A DNA stretch of 64,000 nucleotides from assembly GCA_009760885.1 (NCBI GenBank), contig CM019696.1, positions 44,477,358-44,541,357 on the forward strand. Direction: 5' to 3'. The notes beneath the pieces are model-generated. The model was not told where the DNA came from. It did no database searches and saw nothing but the letters and a program-made list of their open reading frames with translations. The position numbers and the translations under genes were made by a program. Below are positions 60,033 through 64,000 of the stretch, in pieces. The stretch comes from Achatina immaculata (taxonomy: Eukaryota > Mollusca > Gastropoda > Stylommatophora > Achatinidae). The first letter of the stretch is position 1. Each line of letters starts with the position of its first letter.

Positions 60033-62699
60033 CTATGCACACTTACACACATAATTTTTTTTTTTGCACATGAGCTGAACATTTTGCACACAGACCGCAA
60101 ACCTTTAGAGGGAACATTGCCCATGACCCACTTCTTTAAACCAGCACAAGAGTTTTAAGATCAGTTCGTTACCCACAATGCCTCAGCTGTGCTCAGATGT
60201 GGCACTATCTTACAGTAATAAGGGCTCATCTTAAACGAGGACTAAACAAAAAAAAAATGTCAGAAGAACTGACGTGAGAATTGTAAGCATCTTCCAATGG
60301 CTGAGGTAAAACTTCAAAAACTTGTAGAGGATTGCTGAAACTGCCATGTAAGTAACAAAGATTAAAGATTAAGTTAGCAAGAGGATTATTGGAAGCTAAA
60401 TACAACATGAGAGATCTTTTTGTTTCATGTTTTCAGCACATCAATGGCAACGCTAAAGGAGAACCACCGCCACATTTTCATACCCACTTGGCCAGAACTT
60501 TTAGCGGTGATTTTGACTGTGGGTCCACCACCAACACCTATGGCAGCAAGGTAAAAACAAACTTTAAAAGATGTCACTTAAATGAGCAGTCGTCATCATC
60601 ACTGAAATCATCAGCAAAATTATGTTTGAAAACATCATTGCTGTACTCATCACTGTTGTAGCCACATATTTATCATAATCATGATAAGATCTGAATGTAT
60701 CATAGCCATGACCTGAATGTATCTTTAATTACTGTATGTCTCTTATCTTTCATTTGTTTTCAGTTATCATTTTTTTATAAATCCAGCTGACAGATGTACT
60801 TTCACCCAAAAACAACACAGACAGGTAGATCTTGCATGCCGTTGCGAATCAATGCTCAAAACTATATCTAAGAGAAGTCTAGAGTTAAAAGTAGCACATT
60901 TATAACTGAACTCATGTTTTTAAATGAGCAAATATCTGCTTTCCAGTTCATTTTTACCAAAATTTCTCATCAAAATTTACTCTGGCAGTGCACAGAAATT
61001 ACTTTAAGGGTGAAACAGATAATTGTAAGTCACAAATCTTGCTGGTACAACACGCCCAAGATGTACTGTTGCTGATAGAACACATCCAAGATGTAATGTT
61101 GCTGATACAACACACAAGATGTAAAAGCTAACTTTGATTACATTCACTCATCACCACAACTTTGATTACACTTACTCATCATCAAGAGAAATGAAGTTTT
61201 AAAGGATAGTCAAGACCCTTTCTTGAATTCTGGCATTGCTTCTTGTACATGGCTGCTATATTACTGAAGCATAACCACCAAATTATGTTTTCATTAGTGG
61301 TGGAGCCAGCAAAGAAGCATGTTTCTAAATTCCACTTGTCTGAAAATACAGTGCACCCTATGGTACTTTTGAACTGGAAGTGTGGCACTCTGTAACAAGT
61401 GGCTTCCATCATGATCATCATTGCACAGTCAACATCAGACAAGTGGCTTCCATCATGATCATCATTGCACAGCCAACATCAGACAAGTCAAACTTTCAGC
61501 AAGCTTTCTGCTTGCATAACATTCCATCTTATCCAAAGTTATTACGAAATAATTTCCAAGTTTTTGTTTTAGTCTTTCTGCTGGAGAAATTTATTTATAT
61601 CGTTCACGTCTTTAAAAATGACATTTTATGGACAAATTATACAAAATTTACATGGGGAAAAAAACAAGGTGCCAAGAACTTGCAAAACAAATTATTTATT
61701 ATTGTTACATGTTCTACAGAACATTTATATTTTACATTATTAGAATATAATATCTGTAGCCCACGTATTAAACATCCACAAGTGTACATTTCTGTATGTT
61801 ATTGAAAATATGCATACATATGTAAACCATATAGGCCATATTGCAATACAGTAATTATATAGTAGAGATTAGAAAATTGTATGAATAATTAAAATAATCA
61901 TTAATTGCATGGATGTACATGATTACATATTGTTATTTATTATAAAGTTATATTTCAGTATTAATATTTGCAGAATCCTTCTTGGGGATGATCAGATATT
62001 TCTTACTTCCATGGCCAGAGTGCTGTCCCTTCTTTGCTGTTTTGTCTGCTTTCATATTGTCTTCATATTCAGCTGCCTAATTCCATACTATATTCATATT
62101 GTAGTACATTATGTCATGACGCCTCTTTATTCTGCTGGCTAATGTTGTATTGTCTTCATATGCAGTCGAACAAAAATGAGGACCACTCCACAGAACTTGA
62201 ATATGACGAGATTGACGTGGGGGATAAAGCCACGGATGATATTTTTATCAAGGAAGAAGGAGACTGCGACAGTATAAAATCCAGCCCTGTCGAATCTCTG
62301 TTTGAGCGAAGGTCAAGGACAGTAATTCCCAGACAGTTTCAGAGCGAGAAATCCCCCAGACATTCTAAGAGCAGGACTCTTACACATTCTAGAAAAGTAA
62401 ATCCTTTTGGGCTGAGTTCCCGAGATAAAACTATTGGTGCAACGGTCAAGGACATTCTGCGGAGAAGACAGAAAGCTGTGTACACATTCAGCAAACCGGA
62501 GCCATGTGTACAAGTGGAAAAGTACACGCTTCAAGGAGATCGATCTCCCGGCAAGGCGGAACCTGTGGCTCCTTTAGGACCACCTTCACAGGATGCACCT
62601 CCCCCTGCTGCCACATTGTTGGTATCTTCCTGGGATTGGAAGAGTGTCTTCTACAACTGGTCCACCCCGCTTGACCAACTCATTCTAGCCTTCAGAACA
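42745..62699 (+). CDS. AFAP1/AFAP1L-family actin filament-associated adaptor, partial gene model (8 exons)
   Basis: Joining 42745-42885, 51599-51771, 54320-54357, 55968-56395, 57128-57218, 59147-59510, 60437-60550 and 62166-62699 gives 1,883 bp and about 627 residues in a single open frame. Every junction agrees in phase and every intron has GT/AG ends. The order of features (N-terminal ELLPGLEEFL helix, tyrosine and proline motifs, SYESFDEE, PH domain, basic linker) is that of the AFAP1 family. In vertebrates these are Src-binding adaptors that cross-link or bind actin filaments through PH domains, a coiled coil and a C-terminal actin-binding region. The start codon is upstream and unidentified. 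The second PH domain, coiled coil and stop are missing because the window ends. Family assignment is from recalled sequence patterns, not a search. Which paralogue (AFAP1, L1 or L2) it corresponds to cannot be decided, and an invertebrate probably has one ancestral copy. Confidence 0.85.
42886..43852. repeat. 26-bp minisatellite starting at the exon-a splice donor
   Basis: About 37 copies of gccatgtctagtgtgtgaga plus a variable 5-8-bp joint (agggaa, aggtca, agataa, aggtttca). The first unit is the donor gtaagccatg itself. A copy at 43491 reproduces the exon-intron junction agatggtaagccatgtctag exactly. Confidence 0.93.
43853..43893. repeat. (TG)n/(TA)n microsatellite
   Basis: TG, TA and TG runs between the 26-bp array and the LINE tail. 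Confidence 0.85.
43895..44716 (-). mobile_element. 5'-truncated RTE-type LINE with decayed catalytic box
   Basis: Minus-strand reading gives LTDRVNIYIGGYEIPEI and then RCADDTVLLST, the RT YADD box with Tyr changed to Cys (plus-strand 44640-44655). It then runs through the same C-terminal region as 25405-26188 to the 3' end at tcatttgcatgtcccttgcg. It extends about 50 bp further 5' than the copy at 25405. Several frameshifts are visible, so it is inactive. It lies in the first visible intron, antisense to the gene. Confidence 0.88.
44717..45117. other. AT-rich intronic stretch
   Basis: No gene seen. Weak repeats of aaataaaagc and ggcac motifs. Confidence 0.5.
45118..45782. repeat. 48-bp composite purine-rich minisatellite
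   Basis: Composite unit built from aactggagtaagagaagata and actggggtgagagaagataa plus gagaaggt. Related in sequence to the array at 46480-49318. The 219-residue minus-strand open frame (Ser/Leu/Tyr-rich) is a repeat translation. Confidence 0.92.
45793..46469 (-). mobile_element. RTE-type LINE inserted into a purine satellite
   Basis: The 3' end is a (TCAG)n tail followed by tcatttgcatgtcccttgcg, and the 5' truncation is at ttagttttcttcgcattg. Satellite sequence resumes directly on the other side. gaaaagataa at 45783-45792 recurs at 46470-46479 as a candidate 10-bp target-site duplication, although the satellite itself supplies similar words. The copy is old, with many substitutions relative to 25405. 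Confidence 0.88.
46480..49318. repeat. 19-bp purine-rich satellite with higher-order repeats
   Basis: Units near agagaagataacaagagtg. The left part (46480-47100) is degenerate and the right part homogeneous. Variant order repeats at 848 bp (tagtaagaga at 47411 and 48259), with a smaller sub-duplication near 284 bp (gataacaagattaa near 47764 and 48048). The 741- and 494-residue minus-strand open frames are Leu/Ser/Tyr repeat products. Confidence 0.93.
49585..50600. repeat. 37/46-bp minisatellite
   Basis: About 26 copies of actatgaagtgtttcttttt followed by gcaacacaaactgtaaa. The longer form has ttttagcaacatttgcaaca in place of ttttgcaaca. Confidence 0.92.
50601..50985. other. T-rich intronic stretch
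   Basis: Pyrimidine-rich, with loose tcagtcagttt and tacctgttttct repeats. No exon seen. Confidence 0.5.
50990..51345. repeat. 16-18-bp minisatellite
   Basis: Copies of gtgtttaatctggtat and gtgtttaatcctggtat. Confidence 0.9.
51599..51771 (+). CDS. AFAP-like exon b: charged linker
   Basis: Acceptor tcttgtcttggcacag and donor ctgtacag|gtcagaaag. It enters after one base and leaves in phase 0. It encodes GRVLAPELLKKTEEESGLLV, then a polar stretch and VESHQYQEDVTDAAETSSVQ. No domain is visible. It is probably the disordered linker that follows the N-terminal helix. The phase matches exon a (G|GT, glycine). Confidence 0.78.
51841..52185. repeat. 30-bp minisatellite, decapeptide-coding in one frame
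   Basis: About 11.5 copies of cccacaacataacaaacagc followed by aatctttagg. One plus frame is open throughout and reads GPQHNKQQSL repeats. It is not joined to the gene because the phases of exons b and c (both 0) do not accept it, and its only donor-like site at 52244 belongs to a SINE tail. Confidence 0.85.
52242..52503 (-). mobile_element. tRNA-derived SINE
   Basis: On the minus strand the head reads tgagtagtgaagtgattagc (A-box region, plus 52472-52493), then tggttcaaatcc (B box, plus 52435-52446), in the spacing of a tRNA. A body follows and the 3' end is ggcataaaagagttaccatt. The 3' end is shared with 42442-42517. It lies antisense in the intron between exons b and c. Confidence 0.75.
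52504..52931. other. AT-rich intronic stretch
   Basis: No coding exon recognised. Confidence 0.5.
52932..53342. repeat. 411-bp polypyrimidine tract, (CTTT)n and CTTCC repeats
   Basis: Almost uninterrupted C/T on the sense strand, beginning with pure CTTT copies and continuing as cttccttccctccctc mixtures. Both strands have long artefactual open frames. Confidence 0.95.
53626..53875. repeat. 23-bp minisatellite
   Basis: About 10.5 copies of ccagcaggcccctaagtgat plus gca, alternating cccc-taag and cccc-caag forms. Confidence 0.93.
54320..54357 (+). CDS. AFAP-like exon c: 38-bp micro-exon with YDDI motif
   Basis: Acceptor ttgatttcacttctccag and donor gaaag|gtaatc. It encodes EVKVYDDIDTNE plus two bases of a serine codon. 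Phase 0 on entry and phase 2 on exit fit exons b and d exactly. The other two frames contain a stop or break the join. YDDI in an acidic setting looks like a tyrosine phosphorylation / SH2-binding site, which would suit a Src-family adaptor. That role is inference. Confidence 0.72.
54475..54510. repeat. (CTT/CTC)n trinucleotide run
   Basis: Short cctcctcctccttcttctt run. Confidence 0.8.
54590..55215. repeat. 31-bp minisatellite carrying CCAAT motifs
   Basis: About 20 copies of gctagccaatgaggacactg followed by agaccagcact. Nearly all keep agccaatgag. Later copies change the tail to ggcataaaaccaagc. Confidence 0.93.
55376..55562. repeat. Inverted repeat capable of a long stem
   Basis: gtgaaactctaaagaggaca...ttaagataggcc starting at about 55378 is matched, in reverse complement, by ggcctctcttaacagtgtcc...gagtttcac ending at about 55558. 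The arms are about 36 bp with only a base or two different. The loop is about 110 nt. Confidence 0.8.
55430..55690 (-). mobile_element. Decayed LINE C-terminal fragment
   Basis: Minus-strand reading with frameshifts gives GHVMRRNNQRIPKQAIKW, RKRGRPRETLKRTLLRE and DEVERLTENRKTWQATMRAL, ending in CDV and a stop. This is the typical C-terminal pattern of LINE ORF2 proteins. It is a different family from the RTE copies elsewhere in the window. Confidence 0.75.
55683..55803 (+). mobile_element. Second LINE C-terminal fragment, opposite orientation
   Basis: The plus-strand segment aaattagtaggcataaaatc through ggcatgggaaggatg is homologous to the minus-strand copy at 55430-55520 (shared gatga, cttgccaag, gccctatgtgac, gcatgggaaggat). 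It encodes LVGIKSLDEIKKLAKEGKLG. The two fragments sit head to head. Confidence 0.7.
55968..56395 (+). CDS. AFAP-like exon d: tyrosine and proline motif linker
   Basis: Acceptor tttcctatttcttacag at 55967 (a second AG three bases later would open with a stop) and donor ctttcag|gtgagaat at 56395/56396. Phase 2 on entry completes a serine codon; phase 1 on exit. It encodes about 142 residues: SDIQSNKTSDDENEDIQDTA, VYEIPMARQQ, a Ser/Ala/Thr-rich part, then AAPPPLPPRRDIKFSDS and PPELPFRPPLPKRSE. YEIP is a possible SH2 target, and PPPLPPR and RPPLPKR fit SH3-binding consensus. AFAP family members have comparable SH2/SH3-binding motifs before the first PH domain. Translation is otherwise low-complexity and likely disordered. 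Confidence 0.85.
56400..56565. repeat. Short aatgtcttctag-type repeat
   Basis: About ten imperfect 12-17-bp copies beginning a few bases after the exon-d donor. Confidence 0.8.
57128..57218 (+). CDS. AFAP-like exon e: SYESFDEE acidic motif
   Basis: Acceptor tataatctgctag and donor ctaccgaa|gtaagttg. Phase 1 in, phase 2 out. It encodes GDGDSTSYESFDEEVRHDTD and QVNKLNIQLP. SYESFDEE corresponds to the conserved SYESYDEEE element just before PH1 in vertebrate AFAP1 and AFAP1L1. It is one of the strongest identifiers of the family here. Confidence 0.87.
57393..57478 (+). mobile_element. Very short RTE-type LINE 3' end with target-site duplication
   Basis: About 86 bp encoding the last residues AHNREAYRSAVWEAKFRKGH plus ANE and the stop embedded in the (ATGA)n tail. 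tgtacaaggca at 57382-57392 and 57479-57489 is an 11-bp target-site duplication. Lies in the intron between exons e and f. Confidence 0.9.
57600..57727. mobile_element. Possible hAT-type MITE end
   Basis: gtggcacaccgttgtgcctt and ccatatgaaaaactgtggct resemble terminal parts of hAT non-autonomous elements. The other end is not clear. Confidence 0.3.
57845..57950. repeat. Tandem duplication of about 54 bp
   Basis: agaactgtttcatggacttttg at 57868 and 57917, each preceded by aaaagacct.aacacttctga. Confidence 0.85.
58055..58438. repeat. 28-bp minisatellite
   Basis: About 13 copies of ccatgggataccacaagttg followed by tatctgca. Open frames on both strands are artefacts. Confidence 0.93.
58468..58545. 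repeat. Short agagacatg repeat
   Basis: Copies of atgcagagacatggagagac with alternating atgcaaagac. Confidence 0.85.
58635..59045. repeat. Degenerate ~38-bp repeat
   Basis: About ten copies sharing gtagcttacacatagacaca and taatgagtact with many changes. Confidence 0.85.
59147..59510 (+). CDS. AFAP-like exon f: first PH domain
   Basis: Acceptor ctctcttctgtgatag and donor tggatggag|gtaata. It enters after two bases of a lysine codon and leaves in phase 0. It encodes a basic lead-in (KKVVLRKNKNLSKSRSSSQW) and then a PH fold from about ISGELYYKGKLKWNRRIVAI, LAMYKPD, SLVVPLVGYEASV, GFEVKMV, to the C-terminal helix with the conserved Trp in WAVLWMEV. Length and order fit PH1 of AFAP proteins. PH domains bind phosphoinositides or proteins. 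Basic residues are present in the first strands, but I cannot judge lipid specificity. Confidence 0.9.
59629..60119. mobile_element. hAT-type MITE, 491 bp, with TIRs and 8-bp target-site duplication
   Basis: Terminal inverted repeats are caatgttccctctaa at 59629 and its complement ttagagggaacattg ending at 60119, with weaker complementarity further inward (gcgcaca against tgtgtgc). Flanks are cccaagac (59621-59628) and cccatgac (60120-60127), an 8-bp duplication with one mismatch, as expected for hAT transposases. No transposase is encoded. A (TA)n run lies at 60000-60030. Confidence 0.88.
60437..60550 (+). CDS. AFAP-like exon g: linker after PH1
   Basis: Acceptor tgtttcatgttttcag and donor ggcagcaag|gtaaaaac. 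Phase 0 on both sides, 38 codons. It encodes HINGNAKGEPPPHFHTHLAR and a TFSGDFDCGSTTNTYGSK tail. The first residue closes the PH1 helix begun in exon f. As a symmetric phase-0 exon it could be skipped without a frameshift, which is inference. Confidence 0.8.
60551..62165. other. Intron g-h, mostly unique
   Basis: Contains a 44-bp tandem duplication around 61396-61484 (caagtggcttccatcatgat) and short gttgctgatacaacac repeats at 61035-61120. No further exon recognised. Confidence 0.5.
62166..62699 (+). CDS. AFAP-like exon h: basic linker between PH domains
   Basis: Acceptor attgtcttcatatgcag and donor cagaaca|gtgagtcc; phase 0 on both sides, 178 codons. It encodes acidic SNKNEDHSTELEYDEIDVGD, then VESLFERRSRTVIPRQFQSE, a very basic stretch SPRHSKSRTLTHSRKVNPFG, and IGATVKDILRRRQKAVYTFS. 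A Pro-rich part and WDWKSVFYNWSTPLDQLILA follow. The position corresponds to the basic linker before PH2 in AFAP1. YDEI is another possible phosphotyrosine motif. Reading past the donor meets a stop within eight codons, so the gene must splice on to exons outside the window. The C-terminal Trp-rich part is unlike vertebrate relatives as far as I recall. Confidence 0.78.
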
Positions 62700-63364
62700 G
62701 TGAGTCCTTCCATGCCTGCATGAGTAACGTGTTAGCTGCTGCCTGCAGATCATTGTTGCATGCTTTAATCTGCATGAAATACTGTTAGTGACTTCTGCAT
62801 CACCTAAGACATTAGTTTCAACAGAATCTCTAAATATGTAATGAGTAACTGCTAACTGTTTCTATGTCTGTATAACTGTTAACTGTTTCTTTGCATAAGT
62901 GTTCACTGTTTCAGTCAATTTCTATTTGTTTAAGAAATATGTCATTAAGCATTATGATATCATATTGTTTTGGAATGCCCTTGAATGACTTTTTTCAGTT
63001 CTGGAATGACCTTAGAAAAGATTTTTCACCTGCCTTTTTTCGTTGAAATTTGAATCACATGTACCTACATTCCCTGCTCCCCCTGGACATAATCCAGCGA
63101 GGACTGTAGTGCACAAGTTGCTTGCTCTCTTCTTGTGTTGCCTGAAGGTTTGTTTATGTCTCTAATATGATTTGCCAAGATCGTCATGAGCTGTAACTGC
63201 ATGTGTCTGCTTTTCTGTGCATTATCGTTGACCACGCCTTTATCAGTGTAAATCTTGAGCTACAAGATGTTGTGTATGGCAGGCTAAACCAGGTTACCTT
63301 AAAGTACCTCACAGCAGCTTAATCTGCAGTTCCACAAACAAAATGTGTTGGGTCTATAAACTTC
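62700..63364. other. Intron after exon h, unique part
   Basis: Loose gtaactgctaactgtttct repeats near 62845-62905. No exon seen. Confidence 0.5.
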
Positions 63365-63820
63365 TCTTCATCAGACATATGCTTACAACATAATATAGGA
63401 ACTTTAACTCTTACTTCTACAACATAATATAGGACATTAACTTTTATGCCAACAACATAATATAGGGCTTTATCTTTTGTGTCTACAACATAATATAGGG
63501 CTTTATCTTTTGCATCTACAACATAATACAGGGCTTTATCTTTTGCATCTACAACATAATATAGGGCTTTATTTTTTTGCATCTACAACATAATATAGGG
63601 CTTTATCTTTTGCATCTACAACATAATATAGGGCTTTATCTTTTGCGTCTACAACATAATATAGGGCTTTAACTTTTACGTCAAAAAATAATATTGGACT
63701 TTAACTTTTTCATCTACAGCATAATATAGGAACTTTAACTCTTACTTCTACAACATAATATAGGACATTAATTTTTACGCATACAACATAATATAGGAAC
63801 TTTAACTCTTACTTCAGGTG
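63365..63820. repeat. 33-bp minisatellite
   Basis: About 13 copies of ctacaacataatatagggct followed by ttatcttttgcat, the flanking copies diverged (aggaactttaactcttactt). The minus-strand open frame is a repeat product. Confidence 0.92.
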
Positions 63821-63907
63821 AACAACATGAATATGTAGTGCACTGATTTAATGTTGTCCGTGGCTAGGTGAAGTTTGTACATCAGAGCGACAGACCAGTT
63901 ATCTAGA

Positions 63908-63931
63908 CCGGGGAGGGAGGGGGGGGACGGT
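63908..63931. other. G-rich tract
   Basis: Runs of four, three and eight G in ggggagggaggggggggacgg; possible G-quadruplex on the sense strand. Confidence 0.5.
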
Positions 63932-64000
63932 GAGAGCCGTCACTTGTGGATAATTCGTCACATTCATTGCCTGTCCCACGGTGAAATTATCCAGTCACCC

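Overview
This 64 kb window is animal nuclear DNA. It has introns with GT/AG splice sites, RTE-type and other LINE fragments, tRNA-derived SINEs and a hAT-type MITE. The codon-bearing segments belong to a metazoan adaptor-protein family. A spiralian animal, most likely a mollusc, is my best guess from the divergence of the protein and the style of the repeats. That assignment is inference. There is no operon, phage or plasmid feature, and almost all of the longer open frames are translations of tandem repeats.

One real gene is visible. Eight plus-strand exons between 42745 and 62699 join in one frame with all splice phases agreeing, and encode about 627 residues of an AFAP1/AFAP1L-like (actin filament-associated protein) adaptor. 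In order they give an N-terminal helical segment, a linker, YDDI and YEIP tyrosine motifs, proline-rich PPPLPPR and RPPLPKR motifs, a SYESFDEE acidic motif, the first PH domain, and the basic linker that precedes the second PH domain in the family. The start codon lies upstream and is not identified. The second PH domain, the coiled coil and the stop codon must lie beyond 64000. The window may therefore hold the 5' flank or first intron (1-42744) and roughly the first two thirds of the gene.

The rest is dominated by tandem repeats: about 50 different minisatellite families with units of 12-70 bp, in arrays from about 100 bp to 3.6 kb. Layout: 1-5600, 34/41-bp and 37-bp arrays inside a 1,739-bp tandem duplication, then 17-bp and 34-bp arrays; 6050-11700, a 38-bp array, a 983-bp tandem duplication and a 4-kb 34-bp array with a 1,251-bp higher-order repeat; 12-24 kb, many arrays plus a LINE insertion at 19.4 kb; 25-28 kb, an RTE LINE in a 45-bp array and a 36-bp array; 27.9-31.55 kb, a pyrimidine-rich 23-bp satellite with CpGs; 32-41 kb, 62-, 37-, 30-, 13- and 27-bp arrays, including ten CACGTG sites at exact 30-bp spacing; 42.9-51.6 kb, a giant first visible intron containing a 26-bp array that starts at the splice donor and a 4-kb purine satellite split by an RTE insertion; 51.8-64 kb, smaller arrays and transposon remnants in the later introns.

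The most informative signals are structural. Several transposon insertions have readable target-site duplications, including an RTE insertion of only about 50 bp that was later copied by the 1,739-bp duplication. Segmental duplications sit on top of minisatellites at five places. One array appears to have grown out of an exon-intron boundary. I did not find a convincing new multi-gene system; the unusual feature is the extreme minisatellite load around a cytoskeletal adaptor gene.
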